A stretch of 64,000 nt of DNA from Evernia prunastri (GCA_003184365.1 NKYR01000034.1:183686-247685); one strand, 5' to 3'; positions 10,186 to 21,795 are shown, counted from the first letter of the stretch. Numbers and translations are program-made. The notes: generated by a model not told the origin, from the letters alone.

Positions 10186-10859
10186 TTTTTCGCGTGGGAT
10201 GGGATGTTTGAATAGGACGTGGTGGTTGTTAGATGGTGGTGTGGTGAGTGAAACCTCAGTTGTGAGAACCATCAACACCAGAAAAACTCCGTCATCGCGC
10301 GCTAGTGAAATTCGCGGGACACGGAACACGGAACAAAGCCAGCCCTACGTCGAGCGGCCACTCTGGCGAGTTGGAGCCGGGGATGATACCATGAAATCCA
10401 GGTTTCGAGGGGAAGCTGGGGTCAGCTTACGGATGAACTGCAGATCGAGAGGTGAGGGGTGGTCTGATGGTTTTGGAGAAAGATGAGGAGGAGCGGGGCG
10501 GGGATTTGAGCCGCCAAGTCAGAGGCTGTATGTCAGTAATAGGTGGTAGAAAGGCAGTATGGAAATGATGATAGTGCTTGTCCACGCTCGCCCGCCTCTT
10601 TGAAGTATAGTCAAATCGCTCAAAGATGCTGGCTGGTCTTTTTGGGAGGCAGTGATTCCATTCTGAGTCTACCCACTCTTCTCAATCCAAGTAGAAATTG
10701 TCCGCCAGCTTTGTCCACACACAAATCTACTCGCGCGCGTAGTGTCCAGCACTCTGTACCTACACCCACCAACGGACAGACAGACAACCGACCCAAAATG
10801 ACATCTTCTCCAAAACCAGCAGCTCCCTCCCTCCCTCCATCCCCCCTCACATCTCCCTC
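10186..10859. other. Intergenic region, no gene seen
   Basis: 674 bases holding the promoter of the minus-strand gene that starts at 10185 and the 3' flank of the GFA-type gene. Plus-strand frames here (for example from 10543) are mirror images of the neighbouring minus-strand gene and its C-rich tail. Confidence 0.5.
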
Positions 10860-11479
10860 TCACTCCCCCCCACCAACCTCCCCACTCCCCTCCCCACTCC
10901 CCTCCCCCTCCCTAAACCTCCTCCCAGGCTCCAAATCCGACACCCCCACCACACGATTCCCGCACCAAAAATGCCCCGCGCTCGCCCTCGCCAGCACCCG
11001 CCCCGCCTCCCCCGCCAACACCTCCCCGTCCAGGCTCCCCGTCGCGATCTCCAGCTCGCCGGGCGCGGCCTCGCTGCGGAACGTCAGCGGGGAGCCGCAG
11101 GTGCGGCAGAAGCCGCGGTGGTGGCCGGGGCTGGCGGAGAACTCGGCGAAGGACTGCAGGTCGGAGGCGGAGGCGGTCTTTTGGGCCGGGTGGGCGTGGG
11201 AGAACCAGACGACGCGGGAGGGGGCGGTGTCGATCCAGGGGGCGACGAGGGCGCCGCTGCGTTTGCGGCATTGGGTGCATTGGCATGTGTGGGTCTTTTT
11301 TTTGGGTTTGCGAATGTACTCGTCAGTTTGGGTTTGGGTTTTGGGTGGGGGGGGTTGCTTTGGTTGAGTGAGCTGAGCTGACTTACCTGGGGAGGCCAAC
11401 CGTCTGGGCCGGCGAGGTTGAGTTCGTAGCGGACGGCGCCGCAGAGGCAGCCGCCGGAGACGGTGTTGGTTGGAGGCAT
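10860..11479 (-). CDS. GFA / CENP-V family zinc protein
   Basis: Two exons: 11479-11387 and 11294-10860, 175 residues. The protein shows the zinc-ligand layout of the glutathione-dependent formaldehyde-activating enzyme (GFA, Mss4-like fold) family: C11-x-C13 in GGCLCGAV, C35/C37/C40 in TCQCTQC, and C94-x2-C97 in GFCRTCGSPL. The intron starts GTAAGT right after PPQ and ends in an A-run plus AG, and joins in phase 0. Fungi have many paralogues, mostly of unknown substrate, so formaldehyde handling is not assured. The C-terminal 20 residues (Gly/Glu repeats) are low complexity. The length is a little above the family norm. Its promoter is marked by a CT-rich tract at 11495-11560. Confidence 0.85.
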
Positions 11480-12360
11480 GGTCTGGATCTTTCCGAGTAC
11501 GAGTTTCTTTTTTTCTTTCTTTTTTTCCACTTTCCTTCTTCTTCTTTTCTTGAAGTAAAGAACGTTTGAAAAATGGATAGCTAGACAAAAGCCTGGTTAT
11601 ATATCTGGGGTGGCACCGTGGCAGAGTGCCGCAAAAAAGAAATTATCTTCAATTGCAAAAGAAATCACTCGTCAATGACCGATGATTGGGCAGTGTGTAT
11701 ACGTTTATGCAGAGAAATCTGGACTAGCGGTTCGATCGGATTCCTTCTCCTTCTCGTGAGAGGATGTTGGATCGTATCTATGCAAAATGACTGAAATGGT
11801 ACTCGAGGTCAATGATAGGGTAAAGTCGCACAAATTTAGTCAAGAATCTTTCAGTCTTTCATATCTTAGCGTACATGTAATTTATTTCTTCCCGGCGCTT
11901 CTCAGGCGTTACCTTTAGTGTACTAACCCAGCAGTATCCGACGAGTCTATCGGACACTATAGGCGTCTTCTTTCTGTTAATCGTAAGAAAAGAGTCCAAC
12001 TATTCAGAATATGGAGGAAGATGGATTTTCAACCTCTGCCTCATCTACACTATTCAAAGAGCGAGAATCCCAGGCGCGTGGAATGTCTCTCATCTACAAG
12101 ATATGATCTGTGGTGTATAATTCGATGTGGGTAGAGTGGATCAATTGCACGCATCTCAGAAGCTCTCATCCGGACTACCTCCAGGAAAATTAAAACAACA
12201 TTTAAGACATATATCGGAGCGCGGTACTCCTTAAAGTCTACACAAACAATACACAGTGATGGGTCCTCCGTCATCAAGACTTCGGCAAACAGCTTTTTAG
12301 AGCTTCACACAGGTGCACCTTGTTCTCAACGAAGGAGGTGTTATCGAGCAGTGACGTCGA
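11480..12360. other. Intergenic region, no intact gene seen
   Basis: About 880 bases upstream of both the GFA-type gene (minus) and the decayed gene that begins near 12361. It starts with a CT-rich tract and then has AT-rich unique sequence. No coding-like frame was found. Confidence 0.45.
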
Positions 12361-13270
12361 TTGCATGAGGAATGGCGCGGGACTCATGCATTGCCTAAAG
12401 AATGGGAGGTATCACAACCCTGTAGAGGCAATCTGTCCGCTGCCGATTGGCTTTCGCAGTATCGAGCCTTCAAGCCTTACAACCCCGTTCCTCGCCATTC
12501 TGAATATACACTCTTCTGGGAATACATCGGCCGCAACGATGATATGTGGCAAGGTCGCAATCCCACGATCATGTTGAATGCCAAGCATCTTCTGACGGGC
12601 CCTTCGTGGATATCGCGCAGTACGGCTGCTTTGCAACGATTTTTCCAACCGTGGATTGCCACACCCGCGGCACTTAGCAGAAGGTTGAGAAATCGTCTCA
12701 ATGTCCAAAAGCCCGCCAAGATGGTCGTCAGCCGCGCGGATGACTGGCTTTGTGTGGAAAGAGGAGTCCGATGCAGACTATTTCTGGGGTTTCATGCATC
12801 ATGCATGGACAAAGAAGACATCGCACTGCGGCGCTTTAACACTTGAGCGTTGAAGATTGGATGCCAAAGCAGCAGCAACATTTGAAGGACTCGCTCAGGA
12901 GGGTCGAAAGTTCGAAGAAGGAAGCCCCGAGGGGCGGGAGTCGCCAAATGGGGGAGCCGTTGCCACTTGAGATCCTACGACCATTTTAGGCTATGGATGC
13001 CGTCAGCGAGGAGTATCACCCTGGAAAACTCGACCCAGATAGCGAGACTGTAGACTTCTTGCGATTGAGTAACATGCGTAGGAGTATAATCTTACGGTCA
13101 AAGAGGCTCCTGTGCGCTGACTCTAACCTGCAGCCTCAGAATGCCACACCATCAATTTTTACGCCGATACAGTGGACGCAATCTCAGCAAATCCATCTTG
13201 AAAATTTCACTCAATGTTCCTGCTTTTCTTTGCTCTGATGGGTCCCATGCCGTCGGTTATATACTGTGAG
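12361..13270 (+). pseudogene. Decayed protein gene of unknown function
   Basis: A coding-like stretch breaks three times. Segment 12361-12843 (with WEYIGRNDDMWQGRNP and RADDWLCVERGVR) shifts by one base near 12840 into a second frame (VEDWMPKQQQHLKDSLRRVE) that runs to an in-frame TAG at 12987-12989. The same frame then continues (AMDAVSEEYHPGKLDPDSE) up to a normal intron, 13078-13133, with a CTCTAAC branch site. The next exon ends at a TGA (13199-13201), after which the frame stays open to 13405. Both stops are one C-to-T or G-to-A change from Gln or Trp codons. No start codon is visible. I do not recognise the family; a spliced explanation for the TAG is possible, but no good donor was found. 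Confidence 0.5.
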
Positions 13271-14265
13271 CCAGTACATTCTGTCGTCAAGGATCGAGCC
13301 GAAGAACGACATATCACGGCCGGGAGGCCATGTGGTCGAACTCTTGATTCTCGACGGCCGTCATTTTCTCGACCAATCGCTGGAGATGGAGGTGTTGCGA
13401 AATAACCTGCTTTTGTGCGCTACATGAAGCCATGTGGTCTCATGCCAAGAATACCTACCATATTACGGTAACCGATAAAAGGCTGGAGCACCGGGAAGGC
13501 CGAAGTGCAGCAAGTGTAAAGTGTCCTTGGCGCGATAGGCTGTCGGGTTTCAGGCATGTCCCCACCAACCGGAAGATGATTGAGGTTACTAAACACCAGC
13601 CTCGGCTGAGCGCTGACTGGCTAGCAAGGTCCGGGATCAAGCCAAGGAACCCCCAAAGGGCCCAAAGGCTCAAGTCATCCCTGCGGCCTCATTATTTGAA
13701 CCAACCAAACCACACTTGGCCCACTCATGTCGGTTACCCCTCCCCTTCCTTTGGCTTACGGGCTGGTCCATGGTTGACCCCTCATCTTCTGCATGAACTC
13801 CTCAATAATGTCAGAAGCTGTACTTCGCGTAAGTCCATGGCCTACGTCCGTAGTGTCGGAGATGCGACGCCTCCAGGTTCAGGCGTTCGGCTAGCATCAA
13901 CTCGCGACGATGAGCCTTTCGGCTCTGAGATCCTCGAGCGTCAAATCACTATATACCTGTTTGACTCCGTATTTTGTCCTGTTTTTGTCCTGTCCGGTCT
14001 ACAGACCTTTCTTACTCTCAGTCGTAGCCTCAATGTATCGCTTCTTCCCATTGTCAGGATGCTTTATCTCGTATTATATACTTCCTACGCACAGTTGTAA
14101 GTTTTAGAACTTTTTTCGTTAACGTCGCCTTTCAGCCTGACTGTGCCCGCCGTGTCCAAAGACCAGTTGCGAGGCACATAGCTCCAGATCTGCCCTCATA
14201 TTGCGCTCAGCTCTTGGTAGAAAGAGACATCCTTCCTATTGACCTCACTCTAATATACCGCCAAC
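13271..14265. other. Promoter region of the CYP52-type gene
   Basis: About 1 kb without a convincing gene. A 222-codon plus-strand frame (13432-14100) has no recognisable features and poor coding character. TA-rich blocks near 13950 and 14070 could serve the P450 promoter. Confidence 0.45.
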
Positions 14266-15963
14266 ATGGCTTCATTTGGCCTTCCCAGCCTGAACCAGGT
14301 CTTTTTCGGCTCATTTGTGATTTATGCCCTCTACTATATCCACTGGGAGCTCACAATCGGCGCGTCTCGCCGTGCCATGATCAAGGAGCATGGCTGTAAG
14401 CCCATGAAAAAGTGCCCTGAGCTCAACTCATTTCCCGAAAATATAATCGGCATCAAGACGGTCATGGGGAATATCAAAGCAGCCAAAGAGCATCGATTGA
14501 TGGCTCATAACAGAGCTCGGTTCTTGAGAAATGGGAACAATATGAGTATCAGGTTCTTCTTTACTGACCTCATCCAAACGCTCGAACCAGAGAACCTCAA
14601 AACGATCATGTCCAAAGACTTCAAAAAGTGGGGCCTCGGGAACCGCAGAAAAGACGCTTTTGTCCCTCTCCTCGGCCACGGAATATTCACTTCGGATGGA
14701 GCCGCATGGCAAAATTCGCGTGAACTGCTACGACCCAATTTTGTCCGCAGTCAAGTCGGCGACCTCGCTACGTTTGAGATCCACGTTGACCAGCTCATCA
14801 AAGCCATCCCCAAAGATAAATCGACTGTCAACCTACAGCATCTTTTTTTCATGTTGACAATGGATTCGGCTACGGAGTTCTTATTTGGCGAATCGACAAA
14901 CTGTCTGGCTCCAGAATCGGATCATGATAACAATGAATTTGCAGAAGCTTTCAACAGAAGCCAGGAAGCGATCGCTGAAAGTTTCCGAACTGGCAAGATT
15001 GGAGCATGGCTCCGTGGGTCAGTAGCGGATAACGACAACAAGTTCTGTCAAGATTTCGTCGGCAAGTTCGTGCAGAAAGGGTTGGAGTATAGGCGGACGC
15101 TTGATCTTGAGAAGGCAGACGCGAAAGCTAACGACCGTTATGTCTTCTTGTACGAGCTGGTAAAGAGGACGACGGATCCGGTGCAACTCAGAGCAGAGCT
15201 GATGAATATCCTGCTCGCGGGGCGAGACACGACTGCTAGTCTGCTGAGTGACACGTGGTTCGTACTTGCCCGAAGACCTGATATCTGGGCGAAGCTGCGC
15301 GAGGAGGTGGATGCGCTGGGAGGAGAGAAGCCAACATTCCAGCAAATCAAGGATATGAAGTATTTGAGATGGGTTTTCAACGAATGTAAGCATCGACTGA
15401 GCTAGACCTAAACTCCAATCTGACCAAGTGGGTGTCACCGCAGCCCTACGCCTCTACCCAGTCGTCCCCGGCAACACGCGCTGCGCCGAAGTCGACACCG
15501 TCCTCCCGCGCGGCGGCGGCGAAGACGGGCAATCCCCCCTCTTCATCCCCAAAGGCCAAGCGGTGCAATGGTCGCTCTACAGCATGCACCGGCGCAAAGA
15601 CTTCTACGGCGCAGACGCCGAAGAGTTCAAGCCGGAGCGATGGGAGGCGTTGCGGCCCGGGTGGGAGTATCTGCCGTTCAACGGCGGTCCGAGGATCTGC
15701 ATTGGCCGTATGCAATATAAACCTTCTCTTCCTCCCCTCCCCTTGACGAACCGGTTGGGAAAATTGGGAAAAAAGGGGAAATTTGCTAACGCAAAAGATC
15801 GACAACAGAACAGTTCGCGCTGACGGAAGCGAGCTACACGACCATCCGGCTGATGCAGGAGTTCAAGAGCATCGAGAGCCGAGACGACAGGCCGTGGACG
15901 GAGTGGTTGACCCTGACGTGTGCGATACACCAGGGTACGATTGTTGGGTTGACGCCGGCGTGA
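14266..15963 (+). CDS. CYP52: CYP52-type cytochrome P450 (alkane/fatty-acid hydroxylase)
   Basis: Three exons: 14266-15385, 15444-15707 and 15809-15963, 512 residues, a normal length. An N-terminal hydrophobic segment anchors it in the ER membrane. Family marks are the I-helix AGRDTT (318-323), the K-helix ESLR (373-376; the Glu is in exon 1 and the Ser codon is split by the intron), the PERW motif, and the heme loop FNGGPRICIG with Cys459, followed by QQFALTEASY, a CYP52 signature. CYP52 enzymes hydroxylate the terminal carbon of n-alkanes and fatty acids. Splice sites were fixed by these motifs: the first acceptor is CACCGCAG, not the nearer CCAAG. The substrate cannot be told from sequence. 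Confidence 0.92.
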
Positions 15964-16386
15964 GCTGGAAGGAAGGAGCGGGTTGGGATGCTCGATGACC
16001 TGAACTCCAACTTTTGTATTTCACGGAGACATGTAGCAGTGTGGATCTCTCACGTTTAATATAGACCACTTGAAAACCATAACCCAGCCGTTCGCACAGC
16101 AACCAGCTCCAGGGCACTTTTCTTACAGATTGCCTCTACTGGACGAAAAGCATGCAGGAAATGCAAACCAGCTGATTGCCAAACAGATCAAGCGCTGACA
16201 TGCAACAATGTTGACATTCAGGAGACTCGACCAGAATTTAGGAAGGGGCGACGAAATTCTGCGGCGACGCTCTGTCCCAAGAGAGAAAGGACCAACCAAG
16301 TGATACAGCAAAGCCCACTGCACATTAAATAGCAAAAGAAACACAGGGGACAGAAGACCTTGCAGCATAAGATTCCCAAGTCTTTT

Positions 16387-16418
<32 letters not shown>

Positions 16419-16775
16419 TACTCTCGCCTCACACATCCCGGCAGAGAGAGCTGACAAAGGAGGAGAAAGTGGGAGGAGGAGCACGATGAGAATCGTTTGA
16501 AGAAACGAATTAAACTAATTCGAATTATAATACCCAATGACCCGTTCCCAAGAATCTCCCGGGGAACGCATCCATGCTCACCAGTCTGTGGCATCTCCAC
16601 CAGAAATTTGAGTCTGCGGGATGTATATAACTCCGCAACCAAGCACGTCCCTCCCAACCGGCACCGCGGTTCCCAATCCCAAAAACAACCACCCACCCAA
16701 CCAATCGCATCCCCGTCGCTCGAACCCATCCCCATACCACCACCCCCCCTCCCCTCTCCGGCCCACGACCCCAGC
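15964..16775. other. Intergenic region between convergent genes
   Basis: 812 bases between the 3' ends of the P450 gene and the two-span membrane protein gene. It contains the TTTC microsatellite at 16385-16419 and C-rich sequence near 16735-16760. No gene seen. Confidence 0.5.
16385..16419. repeat. (TTTC)n microsatellite
   Basis: About eight perfect units of TTTC/CTTT in the shared 3' flank of two convergent genes. Confidence 0.9.
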
Positions 16776-18500
16776 TCAAATATACCCCACAGTCTCCTTC
16801 CTCCGCTCCTTCTTCTTAGACGCGACCCTCCGGATCCCCTTCTGCAACGCATCCATCAGCCCCCTCCCCTTCTCCTCCCTTTCCGCCCCCTCCCCCTCCG
16901 CCTCCAACGAGACCGCACTGGCCCATTTCGTCACCGTTGCCAGGCTCCTCTGCTTCCTCAGCTGCCTGTCCCTCTCGTCTTCGCTGCCCGCGTCGTCGGC
17001 GAGGTCGAGCATGGCTTCGAAGTTGTCGTCGGACTGCGAGGAGCCGAGGCCACCGTTGGTCCAGCGGATGACGTCGGGAGGACTGTCGTCGTCGCTTCGT
17101 GCGCGTCTTGTTCGAAGACGGTTGGAGCAGGCGATGTCTGTGTTGCTTGGCGCGTGCTGGAAAAGGGGATTCGTGGAGGCGTGGAAGGGCTCTAGGACCC
17201 CCGAATATAGGTCTGAGAGCGAGGAGCTGACGTAGGGAGAAGTGAAATTGCGGGGGGCAGGGGAGGTGTAATCGGGATCTGGGATTGCGGGTAGAGGTTT
17301 GTAAACGTCGAGTGGAAGAGAAGCTTTCGAAAGGACTTTTGGTTGCAGCATGATCATATTAGGTGGGCTGGCCATCTCTGTTTTGGTGTCGTCGTCACCC
17401 GCGCTGTATATAGAGTCGAGGTCTTGAAACTGCGTTGAGGCTGAAACCCTCGCATCCTTGGCAGCTAGAGCCATGTCTTCTTGCTCGTGGCTGCCGTGAT
17501 TCTTGCGGTTATCAATGTAGATACCATCCTTCTCGTAGTCCCTCTCCTCGGCGTCTTCCTTGTCCCCTTTTCCATTATGCTTGCTCTTCTCGACGTCTCT
17601 TTCCTCGTCCTTTTGATTGCCCCCAGCGCCATTATAGCGAACGTCCTTCTCGTAGTCTTTTTCCTTGTCGACCTTCCTGTCCAGACCATCTTCGGAGTCA
17701 TCGTCAACGTCATCAGTGACGTCTCTGGCGCGAGGCCAAGGAGACCGCGCTCGTCGAGACCTACCCTGGACACCGTGATCTGGCATCCACGACGACGGTG
17801 TAGGAGTTGGGGTCATGAGCTCAAACGAGCGAAACGAGCGAATTCTGGCTCCTGCCGGCCTAAGAGCACGATCGCGATCGCGATCGCGGCCTCGACTGCG
17901 GCTCCTGCTCAAAGACCTTTCCCTATCCTTGATAATCGCACGTAGCTGACTTTCTGTTCGACGCCCCCTCCTACTGACCGCTTCTTTGACTTTCTCCTCG
18001 TCAGCCCAGCGCTTCTCCAACCTTGCTCTTTCTTTCCTTCCAGTCAAAATCAGCCACATCACAGCAGCACTGCCAACTGTGCCCGAGAAGCCAAAAACCC
18101 CCACAATAGTGGCGGCGCATTTGACGCCGTTTTGCCCGTATTGGTGAGCTGTAAAGGCCCCAAGCACGACAGCGGCGGTGGAAGCCATGAGTGATAAGAG
18201 GAAGATCACGATGAGAACCCGGAATAGTATGCGATGTTCCCTTAGAACCTTCTTGTGCGACCTTGGTATACTTTTTATGGAGCTCGGTGGTATTTGGACG
18301 TTGGGGAGGCGGGTCAACATAATGGAATGCTGAGCATCGTCGATGAGGTCGGCGTAGGTCTGAGGCACCCGATCGTGGTTGGCGGCCTGGTATTCATGGT
18401 GAACAGAGCGGGGGACTGACCCCGAGCGGCTCAAAGTTGTGTGATTATCGGCGCCAAATGGGAGGGGTGTAGAAGAAACGGAATTTGATGAGGCCGGCAT
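16776..18500 (-). CDS. Fungal two-span membrane protein with charged tail
   Basis: Single exon, 574 residues from the ATG at 18500 (upstream in-frame codons lack an ATG). After a Ser-rich cytosolic-type N-terminus come two membrane segments (LFRVLIVIFLLSLMASTAA and TIVGVFGFSGTVGSAAVMWL, about residues 110-165), then a long hydrophilic tail. The tail has an Arg/Ser and Arg/Asp repeat (SRSRSRGRDRDRDR), several Lys/Asp/Glu-rich YEKD-type repeats (residues 270-330), and a C-terminal Ser/Asp-rich part. No enzymatic motif is visible. This layout is common among uncharacterised ascomycete membrane proteins; the tail may be phosphorylated. Function unknown. Confidence 0.8.
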   Translation of the reverse strand: MPASSNSVSSTPLPFGADNHTTLSRSGSVPRSVHHEYQAANHDRVPQTYADLIDDAQHSIMLTRLPNVQIPPSSIKSIPRSHKKVLREHRILFRVLIVIFLLSLMASTAAVVLGAFTAHQYGQNGVKCAATIVGVFGFSGTVGSAAVMWLILTGRKERARLEKRWADEEKVKEAVSRRGRRTESQLRAIIKDRERSLSRSRSRGRDRDRDRALRPAGARIRSFRSFELMTPTPTPSSWMPDHGVQGRSRRARSPWPRARDVTDDVDDDSEDGLDRKVDKEKDYEKDVRYNGAGGNQKDEERDVEKSKHNGKGDKEDAEERDYEKDGIYIDNRKNHGSHEQEDMALAAKDARVSASTQFQDLDSIYSAGDDDTKTEMASPPNMIMLQPKVLSKASLPLDVYKPLPAIPDPDYTSPAPRNFTSPYVSSSLSDLYSGVLEPFHASTNPLFQHAPSNTDIACSNRLRTRRARSDDDSPPDVIRWTNGGLGSSQSDDNFEAMLDLADDAGSEDERDRQLRKQRSLATVTKWASAVSLEAEGEGAEREEKGRGLMDALQKGIRRVASKKKERRKETVGYI

Positions 18501-19223
18501 ACTGTCGGAAAGGCAGTGTCGACTCGGTACAAATCTTCGCTCGTCTTTGACCACAGGGAGCGTGCGACAAGTGTCTTGTGAGACGTGGAGAAGTAGTTAT
18601 GACAAAGGCCAATCGCTGAAGGGTAGGCAGTGAACGGTTGGACTTGTTGGAGCTTCACAGGAAATTGGTGAAGCTTGAAGTGTTGAGAGGACAGAGTGAG
18701 GGGAAGGGGGGAAGTTGAGAAGTGACAGATGAAATCATTGCGATGGTGACATGTGACAAGTGCCCAAATAGGGCTTGAGCTCCGTGGTGGCAAACGCGAG
18801 TGATGATAGGTCAATGAGGGCAGTAGAACCAGGCACCACAAGGCCCAATGAGGAATAGTCGTAGATGCGATAGAACCAGGTTTCCAAAGTGACAGGACAA
18901 TCAGAGCAGTCAGAATGATGGACATGACATTAAGATGAGGCAGACATATGTCATATCCCCTACACATATCCATTCTTTCAAGTCCAAGCGCTCCATGACG
19001 GATTAGTCATGCCGCCTCCCGGTTTGTACCCTTTCCCTTCACATAGTGTTCGGGTAGCCGCAGTTTGAACATATTTAAATTTAGGAAAAATCGTTCAAGT
19101 CAGGAGGGTTGGGCCGTTTCGAATACTCACGCATAAGAGATCCAGGTCGAATGCCAGCGGAGACGCAAGTGTGTTTGTCAAAGTGCAAACAAGAAATGAG
19201 AGGCCCGTTCAAATTTCGACTTT
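18501..19223. other. Promoter / 5' leader of the two-span protein gene
   Basis: 723 bases. A 180-codon minus-strand frame (18431-18973) overlaps the start of the downstream gene in another frame and looks like 5' leader sequence, not a gene. Nothing else seen. Confidence 0.45.
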
Positions 19224-20849
19224 TCACCCTTTGCGTTCCTTGTTGTCCTTCTGCCTCTTCTCCTTGGCCGCCTCTCTTCGCCTTCTTTTCCAAGCCCGAT
19301 TTGTCTCGCCCCGATGTTCCCAAAACCACTTCGAGAAATCACTTTCGGGCTTCTCCTCATCCACGCCCGTCGGCGCGTCTTCTGCCTTGCCAGCAGTGGC
19401 ATCCTCCTCTTCTTCATCTTCGTCTACGTCACCAATGTCTGATGTACCAGCCCAAATATCACCAAATGTCTTCCCCGGCGCCGCTGTATCGGGAGTGGGC
19501 GCCGCACTCCGTTGCCTCCTTTGTCGGATATCTTGCTGTGAGAAAGGTGTTTGAGGTATGACGAGGCTTTGGCTGTCTCCTTCCTCTACCTCCGGACCAA
19601 AAAAATTGAAGGATGTTGAGACTTCAAGGTTTGGCTTCTTGGGAGTATGGGATGCTGCGTTGTTTGGTCGCTTGAAAAGGGCCTCCAGCGGGTGTACTTC
19701 GTTGGCGGCTGGAGCTGATGTTGGCGGTGGTTCGTGAATTGGTGGAGGCGTTGCAGATGATCTTGTAATTGAAAGTCTCTCTACCCGGTCCACCTCGTCA
19801 CGGTCACTTCCAGCTTCGCTGATTCCAAGCCCTTTGTTCCCGGCCTTTGCTTTGCGAGCGGACGCTCGAGTTGGCTTACGTGCTGGAGCAAGATTGTCAA
19901 GGCTCTTGGTTTCGCTCTCGCTCTCCGAGTCAGACGAAGTGCCGCTAGATGAAGTCTCGTCGTCCTTAGACTCCGCCTTTACATCCTGGGCTTGAGGAGC
20001 TGTGACCTCGACCAAGGGCACTCCCAGCTTGCTCGACCTCATCGATCGACGTGGCTTCGAGTCCATAAGCTCCCCGCTGGCTTCCACGGGCTTCACCTTG
20101 ATTCGTCGCTTTTTGGGTTCTGCTTCCACAGTATTGCCATCCTCATCCACCCACCCTTTACCCTCAATATATTCAGCTGTAGTCTTCCTGCCCTTCATAC
20201 CCGAGTCATCCCTCAAAAAGCTCGCATGCTTTGTTGTATTGGCAAATTCGCGCACCACTACATCGCGGTTAGAATCACCGCGTTTTCTCTTCTTTACTTT
20301 GCCTTCCGTCGACTCGGCGCTTGCGGCATTTGGTGGTAGAGTAGTCTTGAACAGGCACTCGGCCTCTCCAGTCAGAGATGCTGTTCTCGGCCTCAATTTC
20401 TGATCCGCCTTGTCATTGCGCCGCTTTGTAGGTTTGGCGTCACTAGAAGTGGGCTCTGTCCAACCCCGCCTGACCTTGCGCTCCGTAGGCAGTTCGTAGC
20501 CCGGTATGACACCCTCCTCCCTCGTCTTGGCATTTGCCCTACGGGATGTGTTGCTAGGAGTGAACTCAGAATCTATGGGCAGTCCCTTCTCACTCTCTGT
20601 CGTATCCTTTTTTTGTCGTGCTGACTCAACGCGCATTTTCGACCCCTTCAGCACAGAGCCGTTCAGCTTCTTCTTGAGCTTGTCTGCTTCAACTTCCGGA
20701 AGATCAACGTAGCCGTAGTTCTTGTCCGGAAATGTTTGGATGATGTGGTAGGAGATGTTGGAGGCTTGCTGGAGGATAGAAGGTGGGAGGACTGTTGGTA
20801 GGAGATGCGCATTCAATGGAGCAATGTACAGACGCTTACGCCCGGTCAT
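19224..20849 (-). CDS. Nucleolar-type RRM-like protein (Nop8-like)
   Basis: Single exon, 541 residues. Residues 5-78 look like a divergent RNA recognition motif (RLYIAPLN as RNP2, KNYGYVDLP as RNP1). The rest is low-complexity: basic clusters (KKRKRG, KPKKRRIKVK), an acidic/Ser run (DDETSSSGTSSDSESESE) and a C-terminal acid block (DVDEDEEEEDA). The protein ends with FSKWFWEHRGETNRAWKRRR, a motif I associate with fungal nucleolar proteins. This pattern fits a ribosome-biogenesis factor of the Nop8 / SRP40-annotated type acting on pre-60S particles. The exact orthology is inference. A short-spaced basic tail probably acts as a nuclear localisation signal. Confidence 0.7.
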   Translation of the reverse strand: MTGRKRLYIAPLNAHLLPTVLPPSILQQASNISYHIIQTFPDKNYGYVDLPEVEADKLKKKLNGSVLKGSKMRVESARQKKDTTESEKGLPIDSEFTPSNTSRRANAKTREEGVIPGYELPTERKVRRGWTEPTSSDAKPTKRRNDKADQKLRPRTASLTGEAECLFKTTLPPNAASAESTEGKVKKRKRGDSNRDVVVREFANTTKHASFLRDDSGMKGRKTTAEYIEGKGWVDEDGNTVEAEPKKRRIKVKPVEASGELMDSKPRRSMRSSKLGVPLVEVTAPQAQDVKAESKDDETSSSGTSSDSESESETKSLDNLAPARKPTRASARKAKAGNKGLGISEAGSDRDEVDRVERLSITRSSATPPPIHEPPPTSAPAANEVHPLEALFKRPNNAASHTPKKPNLEVSTSFNFFGPEVEEGDSQSLVIPQTPFSQQDIRQRRQRSAAPTPDTAAPGKTFGDIWAGTSDIGDVDEDEEEEDATAGKAEDAPTGVDEEKPESDFSKWFWEHRGETNRAWKRRRREAAKEKRQKDNKERKG

Positions 20850-21795
20850 TTAAAGATTGTCGTGCTCCTCTAGGTACTGTCCGAATGATGAACTGGAGCT
20901 GAATGTACTGTAACGTAACGATGGAATGAATCTGTCGGATTGCGTACGGAGTAGAAGTCGACGAATATGAAGCATGGAGCATCTCATATACTCGGGAGCG
21001 TTTGGTGTTAAGGGGCAAGCAGGGCCAGAACCTCCGAGAGTCGGACGGGTTCTTCCGGCGGCTCTTTCCCAGCCCACCTGATGGCGCGTTGGTGCCCGTT
21101 CAAAGTCAAGACACCTACCCGGAGCAGACCTGGAACCTACCCCGCCTACGTATCACGGCTGTTCTCATTCAACTCATGGGCGCTCTTCCGGGGCAATTCT
21201 TTCGGGGGCAAATTGGAGGCACTCTTAGAGGGCACTTCACTTCTACTCGATTGTCTTACTCTATGGATGCCTCAATAGTCCTCCCTTCCCTATCTCACTC
21301 TACTTCAATCAATATCCTTTGCTGCTCTAGATCGTTAAAAAAGGACTACCGCACATTCAAAACCTCTACTAAATTGTCAACTATGCTGAAATAGGTAACA
21401 CTTCCATACCGCTTTTCCAGCCGCGCGCGTCAGCACGGGACTCTGTGTCCTTTGCCGATCATCGTCTGCCGTGCTGATACAAGTCTCGAGCATCAACAGA
21501 GTGATTGAAATGGCTCGATGCTAGTGACACTCCGAACAAGCTTGCCACGATGATGATGGTTGCCATAGTCCAAGCTAAAATATTGACGATTCGTTCTGTT
21601 CAGGCGGCCACTTCAGCTGGTCTTCGGTGGAGGGAGGAAAGGAGGCTGCGGGGGTTTGTGGAAATTTTAGACACAGCTTACGGACGGCTAGTTACTTATA
21701 AATTTTGTAGACATCGAAACATGCCATGCTGGCACCTACCCGCGAATTCCGTTGGAAACGGTAGTTGATTCTTGATCTCAACAGGAAGACGCCTA
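20850..21795. other. Intergenic region, no gene seen
   Basis: About 950 bases upstream of the RRM-like gene and downstream of the secreted/membrane protein gene. A 130-codon frame from 21002 is not convincing. A tacggagta-type element (20944-20952) lies in the promoter. Confidence 0.45.

Noticed and set aside
10543..11367. 274-codon plus-strand frame
   Set aside because: Mirror frame of the GFA-type gene on the minus strand, which has clear zinc motifs and a good intron.
13432..14100. 222-codon plus-strand frame upstream of the P450
   Set aside because: No recognisable domain, irregular composition; better explained as promoter/leader sequence.
18431..18973. 180-codon minus-strand frame
   Set aside because: Overlaps the start of the two-span membrane protein in another frame; likely 5' leader sequence.
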